Shown here: piece by piece, positions 8,712 through 17,788 of the stretch | Layout: every line of letters starts with the position of its first letter | Numbering within the stretch: position 1 is the stretch's first letter | Origin: Halalkalicoccus jeotgali B3 | Lineage (GTDB): Archaea > Halobacteriota > Halobacteria > Halobacteriales > Halalkalicoccaceae | Direction: 5' to 3' | DNA length: 64,000 bases | NCBI RefSeq assembly: GCF_000196895.1 | Contig: NC_014297.1 | Coordinates: forward strand, 1,370,119-1,434,118 | Notes under the pieces: generated by a model | The model's input: only the letters and a program-made list of their open reading frames with translations | What the model was told of the DNA's origin: nothing | The model's database searches: none | Program-made: the position numbers and the translations under genes

Positions 8712-9488
8712 ATGGAGACTGTCTCACATCACGGCCGGGAGACCGCCTACGAGCACCGCGACCGTGGTGGCGGGGGACGGGGGATCCTCTGTATTCACGG
8801 CAGCGGCGGCTCGCGCGACGTCTGGAAGTCCCAGGCGAGACTGGCCGACGACCGGCCCGTGATCGCGCTCGATCTCTCGGGCCACGGCGAAAGCGGGGAT
8901 ATCGCCAGCGAGGCGGGCTTCAGCACGCTGTCGGCGTACGCCGACGACGTGATCGCCGTCGCGCGCGAGACCGACGCCCGGGTGCTCGTGGGCAACTCGC
9001 TGGGGGGTGCGGTCGCGCTTCATATCGCGCTCTACCGGGAGTTCGATCCCGAGGCGCTCGTGCTGGTCGGGACGGGAGCGAGGCTCGCGGTGCTCGAGGA
9101 CCTGCTGGCGTGGCTCGCCGAGGACTTCGAGCGCGCGATCGACTTCCTCCACGAGCCCGGCCACCTCTTTTACGATGCCGACGACGCGCTCGTGGCACTC
9201 TCGCGGGGAGCGATGGACGAGTGCGGGCGGCGGGTCGTCGAACGGGATTTCAGGAGCTGTCACACCTTTGATGTCCGCGACGATCTCGACGGGATCGCGG
9301 TCCCGACGCTTGCGGTCTGTGGCGAGCACGACCGGCTCACGCCGCCCGCCTATCACGAGTACCTGGCCGAGGAGATCCCCGACGGCGAGTTCGAGACGAT
9401 CCCCGAGGCTGCCCATCTGGCGATGCTCGAACGACCAGGGGCGTTCAACGAGCGGGTGTCGGCGTTCCTGACCGACCGCGATCAGTAG
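8712..9488 (+). CDS. Alpha/beta-hydrolase fold enzyme
   Basis: A 258-residue hydrolase. The oxyanion region ILCIHGSGGSRDVW (about 25-38), nucleophile elbow GNSLGG (Ser at about 96), acid LAVCGEHDRLT and catalytic His in EAAHLAMLE form a complete triad. The substrate is unknown; the family covers esterases, lactonases and C-C hydrolases. The ATG at 8712 is chosen because the protein then begins just before the first beta strand; the frame is open further upstream but reads as the reverse of the Hsp20-like gene. It ends 7 bases inside the convergent panB. Confidence 0.88.
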   Translation: METVSHHGRETAYEHRDRGGGGRGILCIHGSGGSRDVWKSQARLADDRPVIALDLSGHGESGDIASEAGFSTLSAYADDVIAVARETDARVLVGNSLGGAVALHIALYREFDPEALVLVGTGARLAVLEDLLAWLAEDFERAIDFLHEPGHLFYDADDALVALSRGAMDECGRRVVERDFRSCHTFDVRDDLDGIAVPTLAVCGEHDRLTPPAYHEYLAEEIPDGEFETIPEAAHLAMLERPGAFNERVSAFLTDRDQ

Positions 9489-10288
9489 ACGTCCTCGACT
9501 TCCTCGACCGTTTCGGCGTGTTCCTCGGCGGGGAACTCCCCGCCCTCGACGGCCTCCTTGTACGCGCCGACGGCGGATTCGATCTCGCCGCGAACGTCCC
9601 CGAACTGCTCGGAAAAGGGCGGGGTCCACTCGCCGAGCCCGATCACGTCGGTGATCACGAGCACTTGTCCGTCACAGTCGGGTCCGGCGCCGATCCCGAT
9701 CGTTGGAACCGAGAGCTCCTCGGTGATCCGGGCGGCGAGGTTCGCGGGGACGTGTTCGAGCACGAGCGAGAACGCCCCGGCTTCCTCGTGGGCGACCGCG
9801 AGCTCCGCGATCTCGGTGGCGGCCTCCCGGGTCGTACCCTGTCGGCCGTAGCCGCCGAGCTGGTTCACGCGTTGTGGGGTGAGCCCGAGGTGAGCCATCA
9901 CGGGGATCCCCAACTCAACGAGCCGCTCGGTCAGCTCGACGGTGTGGGGCCCGCTCTCGAGTTTGATCGCGTCCGCGCCGGCCTCCTTGATCATGCAGCC
10001 GGCGTTCTCGATGCTCTCGGCTTCCTCGACACCGAACGAGAGAAACGGCATGTCCGCGACGACCAGCGTCTCCTCGGTCGCCCGCGTGACGGCTCCGGTG
10101 CGGCTGTGGACCTCCTCGACGGTCACGGGAAGCGTCGAATCGTGACCCAACACGGCATTTCCCATGCTGTCGCCGACGAGGATCACGTCGATCCCCGCGG
10201 CCTCGATCAGCTCGGCCGTCGGGGCGTCGTAGGCGGTCAGCATCGTGATCGGCTCGTCGGCCGCGCGAATGTCCGCGACAGTCGGCAT
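9482..10288 (-). CDS. panB: 3-methyl-2-oxobutanoate hydroxymethyltransferase (ketopantoate synthesis)
   Basis: Transfers a hydroxymethyl group from a folate/pterin carrier to 2-oxoisovalerate to make ketopantoate for coenzyme A synthesis. The family signature MLTAYDAPTAELIEAAG followed by DVILVGDSMGN (metal-binding Asp) is clear, as are MPFLSFG and IGIGAGPDCDGQVLV. Of the possible starts, ATG at 10288 (MPTVADIRAAD) is preferred over GTG at 10303, because the TATA-like gtttag (10312-10317) sits 26 bases upstream of it. 268 residues, normal for the family. A window-level link: the pterin genes at 41.7-43.7 kb could supply its cofactor. Confidence 0.95.
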   Translation of the reverse strand: MPTVADIRAADEPITMLTAYDAPTAELIEAAGIDVILVGDSMGNAVLGHDSTLPVTVEEVHSRTGAVTRATEETLVVADMPFLSFGVEEAESIENAGCMIKEAGADAIKLESGPHTVELTERLVELGIPVMAHLGLTPQRVNQLGGYGRQGTTREAATEIAELAVAHEEAGAFSLVLEHVPANLAARITEELSVPTIGIGAGPDCDGQVLVITDVIGLGEWTPPFSEQFGDVRGEIESAVGAYKEAVEGGEFPAEEHAETVEEVEDVY

Positions 10289-10377
10289 GGAGGGGATTGC
10301 CACCGCCCGACCTAAACGACCGCGGTTCGTCGGTCCGAACCCACAGGCTTACGAGCGCACCGCGCCCACCGTCGGGC

Positions 10378-10608
10378 GTGCCAACCCCAGTCGAGCGCCA
10401 CGACCCCGAGGGAATCGATTACGGCTGGGTCATGCAGGTCACGTTCGTGCTCACGATCGTGGTCGGTGCGCCGGTCGTCGCGCTGCTGTCGATCGCTGCG
10501 GACCTGCCGACGTGGGGCGACCGACTGGAGTTCACCGTCCGAGTAGGGTCGGTCGTCTGGATCGCCATCGGCCTCACGACGTTCCTCTACGCGCGCCGAC
10601 GGGTCTGA
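10378..10608 (+). CDS. Small two-helix membrane protein (haloarchaeal conserved)
   Basis: A 76-residue protein with a hydrophilic N-terminus (VERHDPEGIDYGWVMQ) and two transmembrane helices (about 21-40 and 53-70), ending in a basic tail RRRV that predicts a cytoplasmic C-terminus. It matches a family annotated only as a domain of unknown function in haloarchaea (I recall DUF5822). The GTG start is supported by a TATA-like cttacg (about 10348-10353) at leaderless distance. Its stop is directly next to the convergent HAD gene with no spacer. Function unknown. Confidence 0.78.
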   Translation: MPTPVERHDPEGIDYGWVMQVTFVLTIVVGAPVVALLSIAADLPTWGDRLEFTVRVGSVVWIAIGLTTFLYARRRV

Positions 10609-11160
10609 TCAGACCAGCTCGCGGACGTACAGGAACCCCGTTCCGGCCCGTTCTGCTGTGATCGCGTCCCTGTCGGTATCGCCGACGAAGACGGTCCGTC
10701 CGAGGGGTGCCCCGAGGGCCTCGGCGGCCGCTTCGAGCGGCCCGGGGTCGGGTTTGGGCTTCGCCACCGAGTCCCGGCCGATCACCGCCTCGACGTGGTT
10801 CTCCAGGTCGTGTTTCTCGAGGGCGATCCGGCAGGCCTCCTCACAGTTGAGCGAGCAGACCGCCACCGGACGGTCTTCCCCGACGATCTGGTCGGCCAGC
10901 GCCAGTCGCTCCGAGCGACGGGCCCCGCCCCGTTCGTACTCGGAGATGATCTCCTCGACCTCGCCCCGCAGATCCACCTCTGAGGCGCGCTCGAGCAGAT
11001 CCCAGAGCGAGCCGCTCGTGTCGACCCCCCGCTTGGCGAAGGTCGTGACCACCGCGGTCGCGACCTCGTCCCAGTCGACCGCGAGATCGACGAGCGTGCC
11101 GTCGAGGTCGTAGACGATCGCCTCCCACCCGTCGTCGATCCGGCGTGGCCCGTCGGTCAT
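10609..11160 (-). CDS. HAD-superfamily phosphatase (phosphoglycolate-phosphatase type)
   Basis: A 183-residue HAD hydrolase. Motif I YDLDGTLVD holds the nucleophile D18 and acid D20; motif II is AVCSLN; motif III is the Lys in SVAKPKPDPGPL; motif IV is FVGDTDRDA. A short helical cap sits between motifs I and II, as in phosphoglycolate phosphatase and pyrophosphatase-like members. The start at 11160 puts motif I near the N-terminus as usual; an upstream in-frame start would add an unlikely extension. The substrate is not determinable. Codirectional with tpiA and 107 bases downstream of it. Confidence 0.87.
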   Translation of the reverse strand: MTDGPRRIDDGWEAIVYDLDGTLVDLAVDWDEVATAVVTTFAKRGVDTSGSLWDLLERASEVDLRGEVEEIISEYERGGARRSERLALADQIVGEDRPVAVCSLNCEEACRIALEKHDLENHVEAVIGRDSVAKPKPDPGPLEAAAEALGAPLGRTVFVGDTDRDAITAERAGTGFLYVRELV

Positions 11161-11267
11161 ACCGGTGTGGTAGGTGACGCGGGGGAAAAATAGCTTGCCA
11201 ACGAAAGGCAGTAGTGGGCGTGACAGCACGTACCGTACTCCATCGGTGACCGAATCGAAGCGCCCCC

Positions 11268-11912
11268 TCACAGGGGCTCGACCAGGTCCTCGAGGGCCGC
11301 TTTCGGGTCGTCGGCCTTCGCGACCCCGCTCGCGAGCAACACGCCCTCCGCACCGAGATCGGCGGCCGCGGTCAGGTCCTCGCCGGTGCTGATGCCGGCC
11401 CCACAGAGTACGTCCACCGAGTCGTCGACCGCTTCGGCCGCGGCGACCGCGTCGGTCACGATGTCGGGATCGGCCTGACTCACGGGAGTGCCCGAACCGA
11501 TCAGTTCGGGCGGCTCGACGGCCACGCTGTCCGGGCCGAGCGCCGCGACGGCTTTTACCTGCTCGGGGTTGTTCGCACAGACGACCGTCTCGAGGCCGGC
11601 ACGCTCGGCGGCCCCGATCCCGGCGTCGATATCGGCGAGTGTCAGGCGTTTCTCCGAGTGGTTGATCATGGTGCCACTCGCGCCCGCTGCCGCCAGCGAT
11701 TCTGCGAGTGCGCTACCGGTGTGACTGCCCGTCTCGTTGCCATCGGTATGCTGGGCCCACGTCTCGACGCCCGTCCCGGCGACCGATTCTAACCGAGCGG
11801 TCTGGGGCGCGACGGCGATCCGGGTGCCCGACTCCTCGCTGACCTCGTGTGCCGCCGCCGCGATCTCGACTGGGTCACACGGGTAGGCCTTGCAGTTGAC
11901 CAGAACGAACAT
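11268..11912 (-). CDS. tpiA: Triosephosphate isomerase
   Basis: Interconverts dihydroxyacetone phosphate and glyceraldehyde 3-phosphate in central carbon metabolism. The short archaeal form (214 residues) is recognised by VNCKAYP near the N-terminus (catalytic Lys), INHSEKR (catalytic His), [12 protein letters not shown] (catalytic Glu) and the phosphate loops LCGAGIS and [16 protein letters not shown]-like taattaaa (11932-11939) lies about 25 bases before the ATG. Its substrate is the product of the dhaKLM operon 14 kb away, a metabolic but not physical link. Confidence 0.95.
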   Translation of the reverse strand: MFVLVNCKAYPCDPVEIAAAAHEVSEESGTRIAVAPQTARLESVAGTGVETWAQHTDGNETGSHTGSALAESLAAAGASGTMINHSEKRLTLADIDAGIGAAERAGLETVVCANNPEQVKAVAALGPDSVAVEPPELIGSGTPVSQADPDIVTDAVAAAEAVDDSVDVLCGAGISTGEDLTAAADLGAEGVLLASGVAKADDPKAALEDLVEPL

Positions 11913-11956
11913 GGCTCGACCGAGGGCGGGGTAATTAAAGAGTCTTCCCGATCAGG

Positions 11957-12496
11957 TCAGGAGTCCTTTCGCGTGACGACGTCACCGAGCGTATAACTGC
12001 CCGTCGAGGAGCCTCCTTCCCACTCTGTGTCCTCGGTGTCGCCCCTCTCCGACAGCGAGATTTCCAACTTGCGTTCGAGCTTCTTCTGGACCGAGTCGCT
12101 GGGCAGCATGTCGCCGCGTTCGAGCTTGCGGATCAGGCTGGCTTTCTCGTTGAGCTCGCCGGCCAAGTCCTCTTGACTGAGTCCGGCCGACTCGCGGGCC
12201 TCGCGGATCCGCTGGTCGTAATCGGTGGCGACCTCATCCATCTCGTCGAACATGTCGCGCCGGCGTCGGCTCGAACCGCCGCCCGACCCACCCGAGGTCG
12301 TCGACTCCGAGGAGCTCGACTCCGAGCGACCCGACGAGGAGGACGTCGAGTACTTCGAGGAGCTCCCCGAGGAGTCCTGGGTCTGGACCTCGGTCCCGAA
12401 ATCCGCACAGGAGTCACAGACATCGAGTTCAGCGCCCTCGATCTTGACCGTCTTGGGTGTGGACGTCTCGGTGCCACACATCTCACACTGAACCAT
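11957..12496 (-). CDS. Multiprotein bridging factor type 1 (aMBF1)
   Basis: Archaeal transcription coactivator homologue. The N-terminal zinc ribbon has two CxxC pairs (CEMCG and CDSCADFG, residues 5-35). A Ser/Gly-rich low-complexity linker (about 42-80) follows, then a lambda-Cro-type helix-turn-helix (IREARESAGLSQEDLAGEL, about 97-115). The C-terminal tail is acidic and flexible. The TATA-like sequence at 12519-12526 is about 26 bases from the ATG, giving a leaderless transcript. Length 179 matches the family. Confidence 0.93.
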   Translation of the reverse strand: MVQCEMCGTETSTPKTVKIEGAELDVCDSCADFGTEVQTQDSSGSSSKYSTSSSSGRSESSSSESTTSGGSGGGSSRRRRDMFDEMDEVATDYDQRIREARESAGLSQEDLAGELNEKASLIRKLERGDMLPSDSVQKKLERKLEISLSERGDTEDTEWEGGSSTGSYTLGDVVTRKDS

Positions 12497-12538
12497 ACCC
12501 GTTCTTGCGGGCGGGGGTGTATAAATGGTGCGCCACGC

Positions 12539-13147
12539 TCACCCAAGGGTTCCCATCGCGTGATAGAACCGCTGGAAGGCGGTGACGTGGCCGACGACCG
12601 CGAACACCACGAGCAGCCAGCCCACGAGCGTGAACCAGCCGATCGTGACCGGGAGCAAGCCGGTGAGTACCGCGACGACACCGACGAGAACGAGCCGGTC
12701 GGCCCGGCCGAGCAGTCCCCCATAGACGCGATCCAGTCCGACGGCCTGGGCCTGCGTCCCGAGATACGAGGTCATGAGCACGCCCGTGACGGCGACGAAT
12801 CCGAGCGCGTACTCGCCGATCCCGGCCGCCAGCCCGGCGATAATGAGGATGTCCGCGTAGCGATCGAGCACGTGGTCGAGCAGATCGCCCGCCGTCGAGG
12901 CGACGTTCTGCCGGCGCGCGAGCGCGCCGTCGAGCAGGTCGAGCGCCCCGTTGAGCAGGACGAGCAACGCTCCGATGAGATACCAGCCGGGGGTCGCGCC
13001 GGCGAGGTAGAAGGTCCCGGCCGCGACGCCCGCGAGTGCGAACGCGAGGACGCTCACGCCGTTGGGCGATAGTCCGATCCTGTCGGCACCCTCGACGAAC
13101 GGCTCAAGGGCGCGATCCGCGAGCGGGCGGTACTTATCAAGGGTCAC
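12539..13147 (-). CDS. CDP-alcohol phosphatidyltransferase-family membrane enzyme
   Basis: A 202-residue membrane enzyme that joins a CDP-activated lipid (archaetidyl group) to an alcohol in polar lipid synthesis. The full catalytic signature D-x2-DG-x2-AR-x8-G-x3-D-x3-D is present from D70 to D95, within six predicted helices. The acceptor alcohol (inositol phosphate, glycerol phosphate or serine) cannot be read from the sequence. It starts at GTG 13147, overlapping the stop of the upstream kinase gene by 4 bases, as third gene of a hisC-kinase-transferase operon. Confidence 0.9.
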   Translation of the reverse strand: MTLDKYRPLADRALEPFVEGADRIGLSPNGVSVLAFALAGVAAGTFYLAGATPGWYLIGALLVLLNGALDLLDGALARRQNVASTAGDLLDHVLDRYADILIIAGLAAGIGEYALGFVAVTGVLMTSYLGTQAQAVGLDRVYGGLLGRADRLVLVGVVAVLTGLLPVTIGWFTLVGWLLVVFAVVGHVTAFQRFYHAMGTLG

Positions 13148-13632
13148 GAGAACGTCACCTCCCCGGCACTCGGCTCTCGCTCGCCCGCGAGCACGCGCTC
13201 GATCTCGCTTGCCACCTCGTCTGGCGACCGGTCGGTCGTGTCGATCTCGTAGACGCTCTCGAGACCGTGTTCGGTGACCGCCTCCGAGAGGATCAGATCG
13301 AGTTCCTCGCTCTCCCGGTTCTCCCCGGCTTTCGCCTCGTCCTCCCCGCGCTCTCGCAGGCGGCGTTCGAGGTCGTCGGGGGCACACCGCAGGACGATCA
13401 CTCGCTCGGCGGGCAGGTGGTGTGCGAGGTGGGACTCGACGATCCCCTCGCGTCCGCCGACGAACTCGCCGAGGGCGTCCAGATCGACCACGAGGCTGTC
13501 GCGCTCGGCGTCGCGCTCGGTGTAGAGCCCCTCGCGTTCGATCACGTCGTTCAGGTGGAGCACCTCCCGGTCGAGGCGCTCGGTGGCGCTCGTTTTCCCC
13601 GTTCCGGGGGTGCCGGTGACGACGGTTCTCAT
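13144..13632 (-). CDS. Adenylate kinase, AK6/Fap7 type
   Basis: A 162-residue P-loop nucleotide kinase of the AK6 (Fap7/hCINAP) type, which converts AMP and ATP to ADP and in archaea also assists small-subunit ribosome maturation. Walker A GTPGTGKT is at residues 7-14; the NMP-binding area has HLNDVIEREGLY and VVDLDALGEFV; the lid carries RCAPDDLERRLRERG. Start and stop both overlap neighbouring genes by 4 bases (ATGA with hisC, GTGA with the transferase), so translation is coupled. The operon partners are metabolically unrelated, a combination I take to be conserved in haloarchaea. Confidence 0.9.
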   Translation of the reverse strand: MRTVVTGTPGTGKTSATERLDREVLHLNDVIEREGLYTERDAERDSLVVDLDALGEFVGGREGIVESHLAHHLPAERVIVLRCAPDDLERRLRERGEDEAKAGENRESEELDLILSEAVTEHGLESVYEIDTTDRSPDEVASEIERVLAGEREPSAGEVTFS

Positions 13633-14708
13633 GTCGCCCCCCGGAGGACCTCGTTGCACTCGGTGATCGCGAGCCGGGTCTCCTCCTCGGTCCCGCAGGT
13701 GATGCGGATGCACTCGGGCAGCCCGAAGCTCGTACAGTCCCGGACGATGACTCCGCGCTCCCGGAGGCGTTTCGCGACGTCGCTCGCGTCGCCGACCTCC
13801 GCGAGCACGAAGTTGCCCGCACTCTCCCAGGTGGGGGCGTCGAGGCGCTCGCAGATGCGGTCGCGCCCGGCCTGCACGAGCGCGACCGAGCGCTCGACGT
13901 GCTCGGTATCGGACAGCGCGGCCAGCCCCGCCCGGCAGGCGATTTCGCTGGCGGCAAAGGGCGTGTTGACGCGCGCGTAGGCGTCCGCCCACGCTTCGGG
14001 AACTAGCGCGTAGCCCAAACGAAGCCCCGCAAGCCCGTAGGCCTTCGAGAACGTCCGCAACACGGCCACGTCGTCGCGTGTCTCGACCAGCGAGACGGCG
14101 CTCGGGCTCTCGGCGAACTCGCCGTAGGCCTCGTCGACGACGATCAGGGTGTCCTCCTCGGTTCGTTCGGCCAGCGTCTCGACCTCCGCGACGGGGATCT
14201 CGCTGCCGCTCGGGTTGTGCGGACTGGTGAGGTAGACGATCCGCTGGCCGTCGTAGTCGGCGAGGATCTTCCGCGCGCGCTGCTCGAAGCCCTCGGCCTT
14301 CGAGACCGGATAGGTCGTCACCTCGCCGTGGTGAAACCGGGCGCTCATCCCATAGTAGGCGAATCCCGGTTCGGGGACGAGCACGCGATCGCCCGGGTCG
14401 ATGGCCGTCCGCGCGAGGTAATCGAGCGCGCCGTCGCCGCCGTTGGCGAGCCAGACCTGATTCGGATCGAGGTCCCAGCGGGCGGCGAGTTCGGCCGTGA
14501 GATCCGCGTGGGAGGCCTTCGGATAGGTGTGAACCCGATCTGCGTGTTCCCGAATGGCCTCGACGGCCGCCGGGGACGGCCCGAGGGGGTTCTCGTTGGA
14601 GGCGAGTTTCACGAGCGAGTCGGGATCGAGCCCCAACTCGCGGGCGACCTCCTCGATTCCCCGCCCGGCCTCGTAGGCGGTGTGCGAGGAGAGGTCCCGT
14701 GGATACAT
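13629..14708 (-). CDS. hisC: Histidinol-phosphate aminotransferase
   Basis: PLP enzyme of histidine synthesis: transaminates imidazole-acetol phosphate with glutamate. Seen: LASNENPLGPSPAAVEA at the substrate end, VWLANGGDGALDYLA, TSPHNPSG for PLP binding, VVDEAYGEF, and the PLP Lys in TFSKAYGLAGLRLGY (about residue 222). 359 residues, normal. A TATA-like attaa (about 14731-14736) is about 27 bases upstream of the ATG. First gene of a three-gene operon with overlapping ends; no other his genes are nearby. Confidence 0.94.
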   Translation of the reverse strand: MYPRDLSSHTAYEAGRGIEEVARELGLDPDSLVKLASNENPLGPSPAAVEAIREHADRVHTYPKASHADLTAELAARWDLDPNQVWLANGGDGALDYLARTAIDPGDRVLVPEPGFAYYGMSARFHHGEVTTYPVSKAEGFEQRARKILADYDGQRIVYLTSPHNPSGSEIPVAEVETLAERTEEDTLIVVDEAYGEFAESPSAVSLVETRDDVAVLRTFSKAYGLAGLRLGYALVPEAWADAYARVNTPFAASEIACRAGLAALSDTEHVERSVALVQAGRDRICERLDAPTWESAGNFVLAEVGDASDVAKRLRERGVIVRDCTSFGLPECIRITCGTEEETRLAITECNEVLRGAT

Positions 14709-14786
14709 GGTCGCCTGAAATCGGTCGGGAGTATTAAGCGTGGTTACACGCGCCGCCCGGCACCACCCGCGGATCGACCGGCCGTG

Positions 14787-15515
14787 CTACGGCTGGCGCA
14801 CGTCGTGTTCGAGGGTTCCGATCCCCTCGATCTCGACTTCCACCCTCTGGCCGTCCTCGACGGGACCGACGCCCTCGGGGGTACCGGTCGCGATCACGTC
14901 GCCGGGTTCGAGGGTCAGATACTGGGTGATCTCCGCGATCAGCTCCGGAATCGAGAAGATGAGGTGCTCCAGGGTCGAATCCTGTCGGGTCTCGCCGTCG
15001 ACCCGTAGCTGGATCCGGGCGTCATCGGGCACCTCCTCGGGGGGCGCGAGTACCGGCCCCATCGGCGCGGCGTTGTCGAAGGCCTTTCCGCGGACCCAGT
15101 TCTGTTCCTCGTCCTGGTCGTCTCGATTGGAAAGGTCGTCGAAGCAGGTGTAGCCCGCGATGACCTCGTCGGCCTCGTCCTCGCTCACGTGACGGCACTG
15201 CTCGCCGATCACGACCGCGAGTTCAGCCTCGTGTTCGACGTACCGCTCGGCGGGCAGGGTCACGGTGTCGCCGTGGCCCGCAACGGCGTTTGGCGGCTTG
15301 AGAAAGAGGAGGGGCCGGTCGGGAAGTTCCTCGTCGCGCTCCGCGGCGTGGGCGGCGTAGTTGCGGCCGATGCAGACGATTTTCGAGGGTTCACACGGCG
15401 CGAGGACGTCGATCTCCTCGCTGTCGTACGTCTCGCCGGCGAAACTGACCTCGCCGTCTACCCATTCGCCCTGTCGGATCGAGCCGGCGGGATCGCGGAA
15501 TCGAACGCGGTGCAT
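14787..15515 (-). CDS. Fumarylacetoacetate hydrolase (FAH) family protein
   Basis: A 242-residue member of the FAH superfamily, which includes fumarylpyruvate and acylpyruvate hydrolases, oxaloacetate decarboxylases and isomerases. The catalytic dyad region [13 protein letters not shown] and the metal-binding acidic residues in [15 protein letters not shown] and [12 protein letters not shown] are in place, with [11 protein letters not shown] in the substrate lid. Divergent from the metallo-hydrolase at 15613. No aromatic degradation genes surround it, so the substrate is undecided. Confidence 0.88.
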   Translation of the reverse strand: MHRVRFRDPAGSIRQGEWVDGEVSFAGETYDSEEIDVLAPCEPSKIVCIGRNYAAHAAERDEELPDRPLLFLKPPNAVAGHGDTVTLPAERYVEHEAELAVVIGEQCRHVSEDEADEVIAGYTCFDDLSNRDDQDEEQNWVRGKAFDNAAPMGPVLAPPEEVPDDARIQLRVDGETRQDSTLEHLIFSIPELIAEITQYLTLEPGDVIATGTPEGVGPVEDGQRVEVEIEGIGTLEHDVRQP

Positions 15516-15612
15516 GGGTGGTCCTCAAAGCGCGCCCTCAAAAGGGTTCGTTCGGCGGCAGGACTGCCGCGGCGACACCTTTTATGCGTTCGTCGGCCGA
15601 TGGTCCAGCCGT

Positions 15613-16341
15613 ATGGAACTCACCTGGCACGGCCACTCGACGTGGCACGTCACCGTCGGCGACACCGACCTGTTGATCGACCCGTTTTTCGACAACCCGA
15701 AGACCGATCTCGAACCGAGCGATATCGACTCGCCCGACTACGTCCTGCTCACGCACGGTCACGCCGACCACATCGGCCACGCCGGCGAGTTCAGCGACGC
15801 GACCCTCGTTGCCGTGCCCGAACTCGCCACCTACGCACAGGAGGAACTGGGCTTCGAGGACGCCGTCGCCGGCATGGGGATGAACATGGGCGGGACCGTC
15901 GAGTGTGGCGACGCCTACGTGACGATGTGCCGTGCGGATCACACCAACGGTATCAATACCGACTACGAGTACTCCGCGGGCCCGCCCGTCGGGTTCGTCA
16001 TCGGCGATACGAAGCCGACACAGGTTTCGGACGAAGAGAGCACCAGCTTCTATCACGCCGGCGACACCGGCCTGATGACCGAGATGCGAGAGATCATCGG
16101 CCCGTATCTCGAACCCGACGCCGCCGCCCTGCCGGTCGGCGATCACTTCACGATGGGGCCGTGGCAGGCCGCCATCGCCACCGACTGGCTCGACGTCGAT
16201 TACGCCTTCCCGATGCACTACGATACGTTCCCGCCCATCGAGATCGACACCGAGGAGTTCGAACGCGAGGTGAACGCTACGGGCAGCGACGCGGAGGTTC
16301 ACGTACTCGACGGCGACGAGACGTTCGACCTCTCGGCGTAA
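15613..16341 (+). CDS. Metallo-beta-lactamase-fold hydrolase (UPF0173 type)
   Basis: A 242-residue metal-dependent hydrolase of the UPF0173 group. The metal motif [11 protein letters not shown] (about residues 51-61) matches HxHxDH. Further ligands fit RADHTNG and HAGDTGLM, and the C-terminal part has [12 protein letters not shown]. It starts [11 protein letters not shown], typical for this family; the ATG at 15613 follows a TATA-like ttttatgc (15579-15586). Substrate unknown across the family. Confidence 0.9.
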   Translation: MELTWHGHSTWHVTVGDTDLLIDPFFDNPKTDLEPSDIDSPDYVLLTHGHADHIGHAGEFSDATLVAVPELATYAQEELGFEDAVAGMGMNMGGTVECGDAYVTMCRADHTNGINTDYEYSAGPPVGFVIGDTKPTQVSDEESTSFYHAGDTGLMTEMREIIGPYLEPDAAALPVGDHFTMGPWQAAIATDWLDVDYAFPMHYDTFPPIEIDTEEFEREVNATGSDAEVHVLDGDETFDLSA

Positions 16342-16403
16342 CCGGACTGTCACGCGCTCGGTCTCCGTTCGCGAAGCGACGACAACTGACTCCCGTCGCC
16401 GGA

Positions 16404-16700
16404 TCAGCAGTAGTACACCCAGAACCGGTGATCGTTATCGCACGCGGCGACAATATGCTCGCCCGCGAGCGCGACGCTTCGCCGGATCAGCAGGTCGGTT
16501 CCCGGAGTCGGACTCGGGACGACGACCTCGTCCCCGCAGCGTGGACAGGGAATCGTGCTCGTCGAATACGCTGATTTCGTTTCGGTTCGGCTCCGTTTCG
16601 TGGTCGTCGAGCGCGGCCTCCCCCGTCCGCGACGGTGTCGCCCGGTCGACGGACCCCCTTTCGTGTCTTGCATAGCTCCCCTCGGCGACGCCGCGGGCAT
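16404..16700 (-). CDS. Small zinc-ribbon-like protein, start uncertain
   Basis: Short reading frame ending in a Cys-rich domain: CPRCGDEVVVP, then after about 30 residues CDNDHRFWVYYC. Two Cys pairs of this spacing suggest a zinc ribbon. The N-terminal half is basic and rich in Arg, Thr and Ser, probably disordered. The start is chosen at ATG 16700, but GTG codons at 16733 and 16745 and an ATG at 16673 are in frame. The strong TATA-like tract (taataatata region, about 16780-16792) upstream supports transcription. Not assigned to a named family by me. Confidence 0.55.
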   Translation of the reverse strand: MPAASPRGAMQDTKGGPSTGRHRRGRGRPRSTTTKRSRTETKSAYSTSTIPCPRCGDEVVVPSPTPGTDLLIRRSVALAGEHIVAACDNDHRFWVYYC

Positions 16701-16898
16701 CTCGGACTCCCGTGCTACGACCGTTCCACCCACGTCCGGCGCCACCGGTCGTCGATACGTATTGTGTACTGATAACATATATTATTTAGTACCGATCGCC
16801 GAATCGGTGGCCGAAGCGAGTTTTACGGTAACCGGTACCGGTGCCCTTCGCCTGCTAACACCACCTTTAGGACCTTCGCGCCGAACCGTCGAACTGCA

Positions 16899-17297
16899 AT
16901 GACCGACATCGAGACGTCCACCGTCAGCGAACAGGGCTTCGTAAGCAACAGTCAGGTCGGCGACTTCGAGCTCACCATCGACGCGACCGAGGAGGAGGGC
17001 CCGGGTCCGAACGGCGTGCTCGTCGCCGACTACGCCTCGTGTTTCCTGCCCGCCTTCCGCGTCGGCGGCCAACAGCGCGACCACGACGATCTGGGCAAGC
17101 TCCAGATCGACGCCGAGGCCGACCTCGACGACGACGACGACCTCACCGCCATTCGCTTCGACATCTACGTCGAGGAGGACCTCGACGACTCGGAACTCGA
17201 CGGGATCGTCGAGCGCGCAGAAGGCATCTGTCACGTCCACTCGGCGCTGCGCGAGGAGCTGCACGCAGACATCAGCGTCGAAGGCGGCGCGTTCTGA
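16899..17297 (+). CDS. OsmC-family protein, copy 1
   Basis: A 132-residue OsmC-like protein; members are thiol peroxidases that reduce organic hydroperoxides. The two redox Cys fit the family pattern: DYASCFLPAFRVGG (Cys at about 48) and EGICHVHSALREE (Cys at about 107). It is highly acidic (DDDDDL stretch in the middle). A TATA-like ctttagg (about 16866-16872) precedes the ATG by about 29 bases. The next gene is a paralogue in the same direction. Confidence 0.85.
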   Translation: MTDIETSTVSEQGFVSNSQVGDFELTIDATEEEGPGPNGVLVADYASCFLPAFRVGGQQRDHDDLGKLQIDAEADLDDDDDLTAIRFDIYVEEDLDDSELDGIVERAEGICHVHSALREELHADISVEGGAF

Positions 17298-17384
17298 GCG
17301 GTCCACACTTCTTTAAGCGAGCGCGCGACCCGTCGGGTTCGTGAAACAACACTTACGCCCGACCCCGTCGTGGGGTGAGTCGCG

Positions 17385-17780
17385 ATGGTAAAAGAGCTAC
17401 GCACCACGAGCGAGGAGGGGTTCCAGTCGACCAGTTCGATCCGGGAGTTCGACCTCACGATCGACGCCGAGGGTGAGGAGACGCCCGACACGGTCGAGAC
17501 GCTGCTTGCCGATTACGCCGCCTGTTACGTCCCGGCGCTCCGCGTCGGGGGCCGACAGCGCGACGTCGACGACCTCGGGCGGATCGAGAACGCCATCACC
17601 GGCGAGGTAGACGACGACGGCAAGCTCACGGCCGTGCGTTTCGAGATCGAGGTCGAGGCCGATGTCGACGAGGAGACGGGCCGCCGGATCGTCGAGCGCG
17701 CGGACGAACTCTGCAAGGTCCACGACGCGCTCAAAAACGGTCTTCACGCCGACACCACGATCGAGGGCGGGGCGTTCTGA
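17385..17780 (+). CDS. OsmC-family protein, copy 2
   Basis: A 131-residue paralogue of the preceding gene, with the same order of motifs: SEEGFQS, DYAACYVPALRVGG with Cys, DELCKVHDALKNG with the second Cys, and an identical GGAF ending. It has its own TATA-like cttacg (about 17352-17357) about 30 bases before the ATG, so the copies may be regulated separately. The 87-base gap between copies is non-coding. Likely a tandem duplication followed by divergence, mostly on the surface and in the acidic loop. Confidence 0.85.
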   Translation: MVKELRTTSEEGFQSTSSIREFDLTIDAEGEETPDTVETLLADYAACYVPALRVGGRQRDVDDLGRIENAITGEVDDDGKLTAVRFEIEVEADVDEETGRRIVERADELCKVHDALKNGLHADTTIEGGAF

Positions 17781-17788
17781 CTCGGCGG

